Assembly: GCF_001517625.2 (NCBI RefSeq)
Contig: NZ_LN999827.1
Coordinates: 267,348 to 331,347, forward strand
Direction: 5' to 3'
DNA: 64,000 nucleotides
From: Clostridium sp. AT4
Lineage (GTDB): Bacteria; Bacillota; Clostridia; Lachnospirales; Lachnospiraceae
Position numbers and translations under genes: made by a program. This document shows positions 26,227-34,675 of this stretch, piece by piece. The notes under the pieces are model-generated. The model did no database searches. It was not told the DNA's origin and saw only the letters and a list, made by a program, of their open reading frames with translations. How positions within the stretch are numbered: position 1 is the stretch's first letter; every line of letters begins with the position of its first letter.

Positions 26227-28344
26227 TTACTTTTTGTGGTCAGCAAGAACCTTCTCCTGAACGTTCTTTGGAACTGGCTCATACTTCTCGAAGAACATGG
26301 AGTAGTTGCCGCGTCCCTGTGTTCTGGAACGAAGGTCTGTAGAGTAGCCGAACATCTCAGACAGCGGAACGTAAGCCTTAACCATCTTACCGCCGCCAAT
26401 GTCCTCCATACCCTCGATACGTCCACGGCGTGAATTGATATCACCGATAACATCACCCATGTACTCCTCAGGCATGGTAACCTCTACCTTCATGATCGGC
26501 TCAAGCAGGATTGGATTACCCTTCTGCATAGCATCCTTGAATGCCATGGAACCTGCGATGTGGAATGCCATTTCAGAAGAGTCAACCTCATGGTAAGAAC
26601 CGTCGTATACATCTGCCCAAACGCCCAGTACAGGGAATCCGCCCAGAACACCAGTCTTAGCTGCTTCCTCAATACCTGCGCCGACTGCCGGGATGTACTC
26701 CTTAGGAATAGCACCGCCAACAACGGATGAAGTAAACTTGAAGGTCTCTTCTGCGTTTGCTTCCATTGGTGTGAAGTGAACCTTACAGTGACCGTACTGT
26801 CCACGACCACCAGACTGCTTTGCATACTTGCTGTCAACGTCAACGGCCTTGGTAAAGGTCTCCTTGTAAGCAACCTGAGGAGCGCCTACGTTAGCCTCTA
26901 CATTGAACTCACGCAGCAGACGGTCTACAATAATATCCAGATGAAGCTCGCCCATACCGGAGATAATGGTCTGGCCGGTCTCTTCGTCTGTACGAACCTT
27001 GAAAGTAGGATCTTCTTCTGCCAGCTTGACTAAAGCGTCGCCCATCTTGTCCTGGCTTGCCTTTGTCTTTGGCTCGATCGCGATATCGATAACCGGCTCC
27101 GGGAACTCCATAGACTCCAGGATAACAGGGTTCTTCTCATCACAGATGGTATCGCCTGTACCGGTTGTCTTAAAGCCTACTGCTGCAGCGATATCGCCGG
27201 AGTAAACCTTATCAAGTTCATTTCTCTTATTAGCATGCATCTGAAGGATACGTCCTACACGCTCCTTCTTGCCCTTTGTAGCATTCAGTACGTAAGAACC
27301 GGAGTTCAGAGTACCGGAATATACACGGAAGAATGCAAGCTTGCCCACGAATGGGTCAGTCATAATCTTGAATGCAAGCGCTGCGAACGGCTCTTCATCA
27401 GAAGAATGACGAACAATCTCATTTCCGTCCAGGTCAACACCCTTGATCGCAGGGATGTCTAATGGAGATGGCATGAATTCGATAATAGCATCCAGAAGCT
27501 TCTGAACGCCCTTGTTTCTGTAAGCGGTACCGCAGCATACAGGAACTGCTGTACACTCGCAGGTAGCCTTTCTTAATACCTTCTTCAGCTCATCATTGGA
27601 AGGCTCCTCGCCCTCAAGATACATCATCATCAGGTCATCGTCCAGCTCGCAGATTTTCTCTACCAGCTCGGTACGGTATAACTCTGCATCGTCCTGCATA
27701 TCTTCAGGAATGTCAACGATAGAAATGTCATCGCCCTTATCATCATTATAGATGTAGGCCTTCATCTCAAACAGATCGACGATTCCCTTGAAATCCTCTT
27801 CCTTGCCGATTGGCAGCTGAATGCAGATAGCGTTCTTGCCCAGACGGGTCTTGATCTGCTCTACAGCGCCGTAGAAGTTTGCACCCAGGATATCCATCTT
27901 GTTGATGAATGCCATACGGGGTACATTGTAAGTGTCAGCCTGACGCCATACGTTCTCAGACTGTGGCTCAACGCCGCCCTTTGCACAGAACACACCTACA
28001 GCGCCATCCAATACACGCAGGGAACGCTCAACCTCAACAGTGAAGTCTACGTGTCCAGGTGTATCGATGATGTTGATACGGTGCTCTAATGCGCCTGGCT
28101 TCGGCTTGCAGTTTTCCTGCAGAGTCCAGTGGCAGGTTGTAGCAGCGGAAGTAATGGTAATACCTCTTTCCTGCTCCTGAGCCATCCAGTCCATGGTAGC
28201 AGTACCTTCGTGAGTATCACCGATCTTATAATTTACACCAGTGTAATACAGAATACGCTCGGTTGTGGTAGTCTTACCAGCATCGATATGAGCCATGATT
28301 CCGATATTTCTGGTTCTTTCCAACGGATATTCTCTTCCAGCCAA
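26227..28344 (-). CDS. fusA: Elongation factor G
   Basis: 705 residues, full length. GTPase motifs: [19 protein letters not shown], the switch region [21 protein letters not shown] and NKMD. Domain IV carries [33 protein letters not shown], and domain V the [10 protein letters not shown]-type loop ([19 protein letters not shown]). It catalyses ribosomal translocation and, with RRF, recycling. It lies 43 bases after rpsG. Confidence 0.98.
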   Translation of the reverse strand: MAGREYPLERTRNIGIMAHIDAGKTTTTERILYYTGVNYKIGDTHEGTATMDWMAQEQERGITITSAATTCHWTLQENCKPKPGALEHRINIIDTPGHVDFTVEVERSLRVLDGAVGVFCAKGGVEPQSENVWRQADTYNVPRMAFINKMDILGANFYGAVEQIKTRLGKNAICIQLPIGKEEDFKGIVDLFEMKAYIYNDDKGDDISIVDIPEDMQDDAELYRTELVEKICELDDDLMMMYLEGEEPSNDELKKVLRKATCECTAVPVCCGTAYRNKGVQKLLDAIIEFMPSPLDIPAIKGVDLDGNEIVRHSSDEEPFAALAFKIMTDPFVGKLAFFRVYSGTLNSGSYVLNATKGKKERVGRILQMHANKRNELDKVYSGDIAAAVGFKTTGTGDTICDEKNPVILESMEFPEPVIDIAIEPKTKASQDKMGDALVKLAEEDPTFKVRTDEETGQTIISGMGELHLDIIVDRLLREFNVEANVGAPQVAYKETFTKAVDVDSKYAKQSGGRGQYGHCKVHFTPMEANAEETFKFTSSVVGGAIPKEYIPAVGAGIEEAAKTGVLGGFPVLGVWADVYDGSYHEVDSSEMAFHIAGSMAFKDAMQKGNPILLEPIMKVEVTMPEEYMGDVIGDINSRRGRIEGMEDIGGGKMVKAYVPLSEMFGYSTDLRSRTQGRGNYSMFFEKYEPVPKNVQEKVLADHKK

Positions 28345-28387
28345 GGGATTTTCCTCCTTAATTTAACGAAAAAAAGCCGGTCTGCAA

Positions 28388-28963
<576 letters not shown>

Positions 28964-29090
28964 CTATATATTTCCTGCAACCACAGGTACAATATCACGG
29001 ATCCGGCACTAACAAATGCGGAAATATCTTCCGCCGTCACTTTACTGCTGTTAGTGGTACTAATCTGGTTTGTTCCAAACTGCTTTGAAA

Positions 29091-29510
29091 TTACTTCTTG
29101 TCTTTCGGTCTCTTAGCGCCGTACTTGGAACGAGCCTGCTTTCTGTTTGCTACGCCTGCTGTATCCAGTGTACCTCTAACGATGTGGTATCTGGTACCTG
29201 GCAGGTCCTTAACTCTTCCTCCACGGATCAGAACAACGCTGTGCTCCTGAAGGTTGTGTCCCTCTCCTGGGATGTAGCTTGTTACTTCGATACCATTGGA
29301 AAGACGTACTCTGGCGATCTTTCTAAGTGCAGAGTTAGGCTTCTTAGGGGTAGCAGTCTTAACAGCGGTACATACGCCGCGCTTCTGTGGTGCAGATACG
29401 TCTGTTGCCTTCTTCTGTAAAGAGTTGTAACCCTTCTGCAGAGCTGGTGCAGTAGACTTCTTTGCGCTGCTCTGTCTTCCCTTTCTAACTAACTGGTTAA
29501 ATGTTGGCAT
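29091..29510 (-). CDS. rpsL: 30S ribosomal protein S12
   Basis: 139 residues from the ATG at 29510, preceded by AGGAGGTGAAAAGG. Conserved N-terminus [12 protein letters not shown]; decoding-centre loops [20 protein letters not shown] and [25 protein letters not shown]. The lysines where streptomycin-resistance changes occur (K in TPKKPNS) are present. First gene of the str operon. The 232-bp gap to rpsG holds small hairpins but no clear gene. Confidence 0.97.
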   Translation of the reverse strand: MPTFNQLVRKGRQSSAKKSTAPALQKGYNSLQKKATDVSAPQKRGVCTAVKTATPKKPNSALRKIARVRLSNGIEVTSYIPGEGHNLQEHSVVLIRGGRVKDLPGTRYHIVRGTLDTAGVANRKQARSKYGAKRPKDKK

Positions 29511-29599
29511 CCTTTTCACCTCCTGTGATATTGACTGTTGGTTGCTGTGTCTTTCAGCTTTTGTGCACCAAAACATAAGTGTTTTGAACACACTTTTTC

Positions 29600-29627
29600 A
29601 TTATAGCATAAGGCGTAAATCTGTCAA
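29600..29627 (-). promoter_or_regulatory. Promoter of the str operon
   Basis: On the minus strand, TTGACA (29622-29627), 16 bp, TATAAT (29600-29605). The leader to rpsL is about 85 bases. Confidence 0.82.
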
Positions 29628-29731
29628 GTATTTTTTGAGGGTGCTCTTTTACATTTTTCTATAAAACATTTACGCAATTTTTATTGCATCATCTGGTATT
29701 TTCATGGATAATCAAATATACGCAGCCCCTG

Positions 29732-29759
29732 CCCCGTTTTTCATTTCTTTGTCTGCGTA
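29732..29759 (+). promoter_or_regulatory. Candidate sigma-I promoter of sigI
   Basis: CCCCGTTTTT begins at 29732 and CGTATTCTATCT at 29756, 20 bases after the CCCC. The same two blocks occur ahead of the PepSY gene at 31480-31511. C-rich -35 and CGWA -10 elements are what is reported for SigI promoters, so this suggests autoregulation. Confidence 0.55.
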
Positions 29760-29781
29760 TTCTATCTTTGGGAGGATTACT

Positions 29782-30510
29782 ATGAAATTCGAGGAACATA
29801 AAATCGTTCAGCAGGTCATGCGCTCCAGGCAGGATCCTGAGGCAGCGGATCAGCTGATCCGATCCTATATGCCATTTATCAAAGCAGAAACCGCACGCTT
29901 TATCCACCGTCCTCCGGTTGAGGGACGGGATGATGAGCTGTCTGTGGCCATGTTTGCTTTTTATGAAACAATGACGGTTTATAATCCGGACAGAGGTCCT
30001 TTTCTGCCTCTTGCAGCAGCCGGAATCCGAAACCGCCTGATCGACTATTTCCGGAAGGAGCAAAAGCACAGTGGGCAGCTCTCCTTAGACCAGCCTGCGG
30101 AGGAGGACGGCTGCACTCTTTTGGAAAAGACCGATCCGGGAGTTGATGATATTTCCGATTATCAGGATCTGGCTGCCGCTCAGTCGGAAATCGAAACATT
30201 TTCCGCAGAGCTTGCAGGTTTTGGACTTTCGCTCACTGATGTGGCAGACAGCTGCCCCCGCCAGGAGCGCACCCTGGACGCCTGCATGAAGGTTCTGGAT
30301 TACGCCAAAAAGCATCCGGAGCTTCTGGAACAGATGATCCGCAGCCGTAAACTCCCCTTAAGCCAGCTGGCTCTGGGCTCAGGGGCAGAAAAAAAGACGC
30401 TGGAACGTCACCGGAAATATCTCATTGCCATTCTTCTTGCTTTTACAAACGGATTTGAAATCATACGCGGTCATCTCTCACAGATGAAAAAAGGAGGCGC
30501 AGCAGAATGA
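29782..30510 (+). CDS. sigI: RNA polymerase sigma factor of the SigI family
   Basis: 242 residues from the ATG after GGGAGGATTACT; the longer frame upstream covers the promoter. Sigma region 2 is recognisable (LIRSYMPFIKAETARFIHR...DDELSVAMFAFYETMTVYNPDRGPFLPLAAAGIRNRLIDYFRKEQKH). The C-terminal SigI-specific helical domain follows (SLTDVADSCPRQERTLDACMKVLDYAKKHPELLEQMIRSRKLPL), with a DNA-binding segment near AEKKTLERHRKYLIAILLAFTNGFEIIRGHL. In Bacillus this family responds to heat and envelope stress; in cellulolytic clostridia it responds to extracellular polysaccharides through RsgI. The stop overlaps the start of the anti-sigma gene (ATGA). Confidence 0.9.
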   Translation: MKFEEHKIVQQVMRSRQDPEAADQLIRSYMPFIKAETARFIHRPPVEGRDDELSVAMFAFYETMTVYNPDRGPFLPLAAAGIRNRLIDYFRKEQKHSGQLSLDQPAEEDGCTLLEKTDPGVDDISDYQDLAAAQSEIETFSAELAGFGLSLTDVADSCPRQERTLDACMKVLDYAKKHPELLEQMIRSRKLPLSQLALGSGAEKKTLERHRKYLIAILLAFTNGFEIIRGHLSQMKKGGAAE

Positions 30511-31418
30511 AATATCTGATCATGGAATGTCATATGGCTTATGCAGTGGTGCTGGATGAGGACGGGCGTTTCCTGAAGGCCGCCAATATGGATTATGAGG
30601 TAGGACAGACGGTAGATACCATTATGGAAATCGTAGAACCCGGAGCCGCCTTTTCGGAAGCGGACTGCCAGTCTGATTCTTTTTACGATACAGTATTTGA
30701 GGAAGCGGTGGAAGTACAGCCTGCCGTCCGAAGGACCAGCCGCCTTTCCCGCTGGTTAAAGTCTGCTCTTCCCGCAGCCGCAGCCCTTTGCCTTCTGCTG
30801 TCTGGAGGCCACTATTTTATTATGAGCCCTTACGGAACAGTACGGCTGTCCATCAACCCGGAAGTAGAGCTGTCTGTAAACCGGCTGGATTATGTGCTTT
30901 CATTATCCGGCATCAACCGGGATGGAGAGGACTTGATCCGGGGATATGACTATAAAAGGAAGAAAGTCGAAGAAGCTGCGGCAGATCTGGCCGAGCGGGC
31001 CATAGATATGGACTATCTGGCTCCAGGCGGGACGATCTATGTAGGCGTTTCCTCTGCTCATGAGGACTGGGCGGATGAGATGAAAAGGGATCTCACCTGG
31101 GAGCTTGACGGTCGCCTTGGATCGGATATCCATATAAGTGCTGATCCCAAACCTGATGAGAGTCCGGAATCTGGTACGGCGCGTGAAGCCGAAACCGCAT
31201 TTCCTGCTGCTCCCCCCGTTTCCGAAACAGTGCCTGCCGCTGTGCAGACTGCCCCGGCGGCACATCAAACTGTCCCGACAGCCCACCCGAATGATAATTG
31301 GAATGAGGATTCAGATGAACAGCGGGATGAGGATTGGGATGATACCACCAATCATGGCTCAGACGATAATCAGGAGGACGACTGGGATGACGCAGCAGAT
31401 GATGACAGCAATGATTAA
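30507..31418 (+). CDS. rsgI: RsgI-type membrane anti-sigma factor with Trp/Asp-rich tail
   Basis: 303 residues. The cytoplasmic RsgI_N domain (residues ~1-60: AYAVVLDEDGRFLKAANMDYEVGQTV) binds SigI. One membrane helix (~LPAAAALCLLLSGGHYFIM) follows. The exterior conserved domain begins GTVRLSINPEVELSVNRLDYVLSLSGINRDGEDLI, as in other RsgI proteins, and runs to ~residue 215. After an Ala/Pro/Thr linker the last ~45 residues are acidic with spaced Trp (DNWNEDSDEQ, DEDWDD, DDWDD). No carbohydrate-binding or enzymatic sensor domain is present, so the tail may be the sensing part. Translationally coupled to sigI by a 4-base overlap. Confidence 0.88.
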   Translation: MKYLIMECHMAYAVVLDEDGRFLKAANMDYEVGQTVDTIMEIVEPGAAFSEADCQSDSFYDTVFEEAVEVQPAVRRTSRLSRWLKSALPAAAALCLLLSGGHYFIMSPYGTVRLSINPEVELSVNRLDYVLSLSGINRDGEDLIRGYDYKRKKVEEAAADLAERAIDMDYLAPGGTIYVGVSSAHEDWADEMKRDLTWELDGRLGSDIHISADPKPDESPESGTAREAETAFPAAPPVSETVPAAVQTAPAAHQTVPTAHPNDNWNEDSDEQRDEDWDDTTNHGSDDNQEDDWDDAADDDSND

Positions 31419-31479
31419 AATCGACCTGATATCAGGGACATATTAAACTTTTAAAAAAATTATATTTTTTTCATTTCGA

Positions 31480-31506
31480 CCCCGTTTTTTTCAAATGCAC
31501 TCCGTA
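31480..31506 (+). promoter_or_regulatory. Candidate sigma-I promoter of the PepSY gene
   Basis: CCCCGTTTTT begins at 31480 and CGTATTCTGTCT at 31503, 19 bases after the CCCC. It closely matches the element before sigI and lies about 60 bases ahead of the ATG. Confidence 0.55.
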
Positions 31507-31567
31507 TTCTGTCTATGTAAAGAAAAAACAATCCAAGCACAGGTGATAGATCAAGGAGGAAACTATA

Positions 31568-32002
31568 ATGAGAAAGATGAACCTAAAAAAATCTATGATG
31601 GCAGCAGTTGTTGCAGCAATGGCACTTGTAACTGTAATCGGCAGCACGATTACCGCATCAGCATCCCCCAGAACTGCCAAAAAGATAATCGGCATTGAGC
31701 AGGCAAAGGAAGCCTCTTTAAAGGCTATGAAAATTAAAGAAGCGGATGCTGTGTTCACAGAACAGGAATGCGAACTGGACGATGGCGTATATGAGCTGGA
31801 ATTCACTGCCGGAAAGTTTGAGTATGATGTGGAAGTAAACGCTTATACCGGTAAAGTGATCAAGGCTGATTACGAAAACAACCGTGACTGGGATGATCTG
31901 CGGGATGACCGTTGGGATGACGACCGCGATAACAGCTGGGATGATGACGACCGCTGGGATGACGACAGATTCGACGATGATGATGACCACTGGGACGACT
32001 AA
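31568..32002 (+). CDS. Secreted PepSY-domain protein with Trp/Asp-rich tail
   Basis: 144 residues. Signal peptide (residues ~7-33, ending SASA), then one PepSY domain: IIGIEQAKEASLKAMKIKEADAVFTEQECELDDGVYELEFTAGKFEYDVEVNAYTGKVIKADYE. The last ~40 residues are a tract of Asp and Arg with regularly spaced Trp (NRDWDD, DRWDDD, NSWDDDD, DRWDDD, DHWDD). PepSY domains inhibit or modulate proteases or act as surface sensors; the tail could bind cations. It lies 149 bases after rsgI with its own sigma-I-like promoter and AAGGAGGA ribosome site, so it is probably a SigI target. Confidence 0.8.
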   Translation: MRKMNLKKSMMAAVVAAMALVTVIGSTITASASPRTAKKIIGIEQAKEASLKAMKIKEADAVFTEQECELDDGVYELEFTAGKFEYDVEVNAYTGKVIKADYENNRDWDDLRDDRWDDDRDNSWDDDDRWDDDRFDDDDDHWDD

Positions 32003-32037
32003 TCCGTTCTCTGTAAGACAGTGACCATCCCCGGCTC

Positions 32038-32082
32038 AAAGCCGCATGGCAAATGCTGACGCAGAAGCCTGCGGCTTTTTTC
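32038..32082 (+). terminator. Terminator after the PepSY gene
   Basis: AAAGCCGCA (from 32038) pairs with TGCGGCTTT, followed by TTTTTT to 32082. Confidence 0.75.
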
Positions 32083-32220
32083 ATGTGTTCCCACTTTCTT
32101 AAATTTTTTCTGTTTCTATGAAACTTTTATATGCTTCCGTTCGTCTAATTTATATTATATGAGGTGCAGAAGCCATTTGCATCCTAAACTTAAATATGAT
32201 TTAGACAGGATGGACTACTA

Positions 32221-33639
32221 ATGATATTTTCCAGCTTTGACTTTTTATTTCGTTTTCTTCCTTTATTTCTGATTCTTTATTTCATATGTCCGGAGAAATG
32301 GCGGAATCAGTGCCTTTTTGCCGGAAGCCTGATCTTCTATTTTTATGGAGCCAGACACTCCCCTCTTTATTTTGTCCTGTTTCTCCTTTCAATACCTGTA
32401 AACTTTTTCATCGGACAGCTTATTGGAAGAAAACGGGATGCAAAAGAACGCAGCTTCTGGCTGAATGCCGGGATCTTCTATAACCTATTCTGGCTGATCC
32501 TTTTTAAATACAGCACATTTATAACGGAAAACTTAAACCTGCTCCTGTCATATACAAAAACAGGTCTGCAGTTTCCCGTCGTCCGCCTGTCCCTCCCCCT
32601 TGGAATCAGCTTTTACACCTTTCAGGCCATCGCCTATCTGGCCGATGTATATAGGAAGGAAATCCGCAGTGAACATTCCCTCCTTCGCTTCTGTACCTGG
32701 TTTTCCATGTTTACCCAGGTAACCTCCGGCCCCATTACCCGTTATCAGGAAATCCGCTCTCAGCTGATCCGGCGCCGTTTTTCCATGAACCGTCTGGAAA
32801 CCGGTCTTAGAGAGTTTACTATTGGCTTAAGCCTTAAGGTGCTGCTTGCCAATCAGCTCGGCAGGCTGTGGAGCCAGGTCGGAGCCATTGGATACGAAAG
32901 CATCTCCACGCCGCTTGCCTGGATGGGAATCATTGCATTCAGCCTTCAGCTTTACTTTGACTTTTACGGCTACTCCCTCATGGCCCAGGGAATCGGCTGG
33001 ATCCTGGGATTTCAGATTCCCAGAAACTTTGCCTATCCCTACCAGTCTCTGACAATGGCGGAGTTCTGGCGTCGGTGGCATATAACCCTTGGAAAATGGT
33101 TCCGCGACTATGTATATATTCCTCTTGGTGGCAATCGAAAAGGCTTTGTCATTATGGTGCGCAATCTACTCACCGTGTGGCTTCTGACTGGTTTCTGGCA
33201 TGGCGCTGACTGGAATTTTCTTCTCTGGGGTCTTCTGCTTTTTGCTCTGATCTCTGTTGAAAAAATGGGACTGGGACGTATCTTAAACCGTTTTCCAACC
33301 GCGGGGCACCTGTATATGGCTCTTGTGATTCCTTTAAACTGGCTGGTCTTTGCCATTTCACAGCCGCCACAGATCCTTATTTATTTACAGAGGCTCTTTC
33401 CGTTTTTCACAGCCCCCGGAACCTACACCTGGTTTGAGGGAGACTATCTGAAATACGGCCGCATCTATGGGTTGTCTCTTCTTGCAGGCCTGGTTTTTAT
33501 GACCGATCTGCCAAGGCGGATCTACAGCCAGCACCGCCGCAGTTTTCTGACTGCCGTTATACTTATAGTTCTGTTCTGGCTCTGTGTTTACTGTATTAAA
33601 ATGGGAATGGATGACCCGTTTTTATACTTCCGGTTCTAA
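32221..33639 (+). CDS. MBOAT-family O-acyltransferase (AlgI/DltB-like)
   Basis: 472 residues, about ten to twelve membrane helices. MBOAT hallmarks: N-terminal FSSFDFLFRFLPLFLILYF, PLGISFYTFQAIAYLADVYR, the region FYGYSLMAQGIGWILGFQIPRNFAYPYQS, FWRRWHITLGKWFRDYVYIPLGG, and the invariant His in TGFWHGADWNFLLWG. These proteins move acyl (usually acetyl) groups across the membrane to extracellular polymers. The downstream SGNH protein at 33676 is the usual partner that completes transfer, as in alginate or exopolysaccharide acetylation. The polymer is not identified by neighbours. Confidence 0.9.
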   Translation: MIFSSFDFLFRFLPLFLILYFICPEKWRNQCLFAGSLIFYFYGARHSPLYFVLFLLSIPVNFFIGQLIGRKRDAKERSFWLNAGIFYNLFWLILFKYSTFITENLNLLLSYTKTGLQFPVVRLSLPLGISFYTFQAIAYLADVYRKEIRSEHSLLRFCTWFSMFTQVTSGPITRYQEIRSQLIRRRFSMNRLETGLREFTIGLSLKVLLANQLGRLWSQVGAIGYESISTPLAWMGIIAFSLQLYFDFYGYSLMAQGIGWILGFQIPRNFAYPYQSLTMAEFWRRWHITLGKWFRDYVYIPLGGNRKGFVIMVRNLLTVWLLTGFWHGADWNFLLWGLLLFALISVEKMGLGRILNRFPTAGHLYMALVIPLNWLVFAISQPPQILIYLQRLFPFFTAPGTYTWFEGDYLKYGRIYGLSLLAGLVFMTDLPRRIYSQHRRSFLTAVILIVLFWLCVYCIKMGMDDPFLYFRF

Positions 33640-33675
33640 GGAAAGTTCTAAGAAACAGATAGAAAGAGAAATTGT

Positions 33676-34602
33676 GTGAATAAAATGAAAAAATACTGGT
33701 ATACTATGATGCTTATTGGAAGTTTGATTGCCGTAAAAGGAAGTTCCCTTATTCCCCGGATATGGGAACTAGAAACGTTTTCAGGTGAACATAAAATCGA
33801 GCGGCTGGCAGAAACTGAGGATAAACAGCCATCTAACATCCCCCTATCCTCTGATTCCATTTCCGAAAGTGCTGCCTCCAAAGGCAGCACCGAAACTCCT
33901 ACAGCAAAGTTCCCCTCTCCAGAGTCCTCCCCTGCGGAGCCGCCCACTGACGGGTCTGCCCCTGAAGCTCCCCCTGTCACAGAGTCCTCCACAGAAGCGC
34001 CTCCGGCGGAGACTTTGCCGCCTGCTGACACCTCTGTTCCCGTTGACCTAAGCACCTCCCTTTTTATCGGAGACTCACGAACAGAAGGCTTAAAGGAATA
34101 CGGAGGTCTGGAAGAAGCAGAGTTTTTTGCCAATTCCGGCATGAGCAGCTTTAACCTTCTCTCAACCAATCTTACCGTAAAGGATGGAAGCAAAAAAACA
34201 CTGGAAGAACTTCTCTCCCAACACAGCTATGAGCGGATTTACCTCATGCTGGGCATCAATGAACTGGGATACCCTCCTTCCTCCGTAACAAAGAAGTACG
34301 CCTCTATCGTAGACTGGATCCACCAGCTTCAGCCCCAGGCCAGAATCATTCTGGAGGCTAATCTCCATGTAACAAAAAAGAAGTCCGATTCCGACCCGGT
34401 CTATGGAAACGGAAAAATTGATTCTTTAAATCAAGCTATTTACCAGATGGCTGTAGAAAAAGGCTGCGGCTATATAGATGTAAACAGTCTTTTTGACGAC
34501 GGCCAGGGAAACCTTGATTCCAAATATTCTGTAGACAATGCCCACATTATGGGAAAGTATTATACGGTCTGGGCCGAATGGCTCAGAACACAAAATGCAT
34601 AA
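33676..34602 (+). CDS. Membrane-anchored SGNH hydrolase/acetyltransferase, partner of the MBOAT protein
   Basis: 308 residues from a GTG at 33676 (GAGAAA upstream; an ATG three codons on is the alternative). One N-terminal helix (~6-28) anchors it outside. A Pro/Ser/Thr/Glu-rich linker (~50-120) precedes an SGNH domain: block I FIGDSRTEGLKEYGG with the nucleophile Ser, block III LGINELGYP with Asn in GINE, and Asp-x-x-His in DNAHIMG. It probably transfers or removes acetyl groups on a wall or exopolysaccharide, after the MBOAT protein delivers them. It starts 36 bases after the MBOAT stop. Confidence 0.82.
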   Translation: MNKMKKYWYTMMLIGSLIAVKGSSLIPRIWELETFSGEHKIERLAETEDKQPSNIPLSSDSISESAASKGSTETPTAKFPSPESSPAEPPTDGSAPEAPPVTESSTEAPPAETLPPADTSVPVDLSTSLFIGDSRTEGLKEYGGLEEAEFFANSGMSSFNLLSTNLTVKDGSKKTLEELLSQHSYERIYLMLGINELGYPPSSVTKKYASIVDWIHQLQPQARIILEANLHVTKKKSDSDPVYGNGKIDSLNQAIYQMAVEKGCGYIDVNSLFDDGQGNLDSKYSVDNAHIMGKYYTVWAEWLRTQNA

Positions 34603-34646
34603 AAAACACCGGATGGCCAGTTTTCCCTGTCCGTCCGGTGTTTTTA
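34601..34646. terminator. Bidirectional terminator between the SGNH gene and rpoC
   Basis: AAAAACACCGGA pairs with TCCGGTGTTTTT (34634-34645), with A and T runs outside, between two convergent genes. Confidence 0.85.
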
Positions 34647-34675
34647 TGATTCAATCTGTCATTCAGACCTGTATT

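Noticed and set aside
24933-28344. Many open frames on the plus strand opposite tuf, fusA, rpoB and rpoC
   Set aside because: They are antisense shadows of highly expressed, codon-biased genes; none has a ribosome site or a recognisable product.
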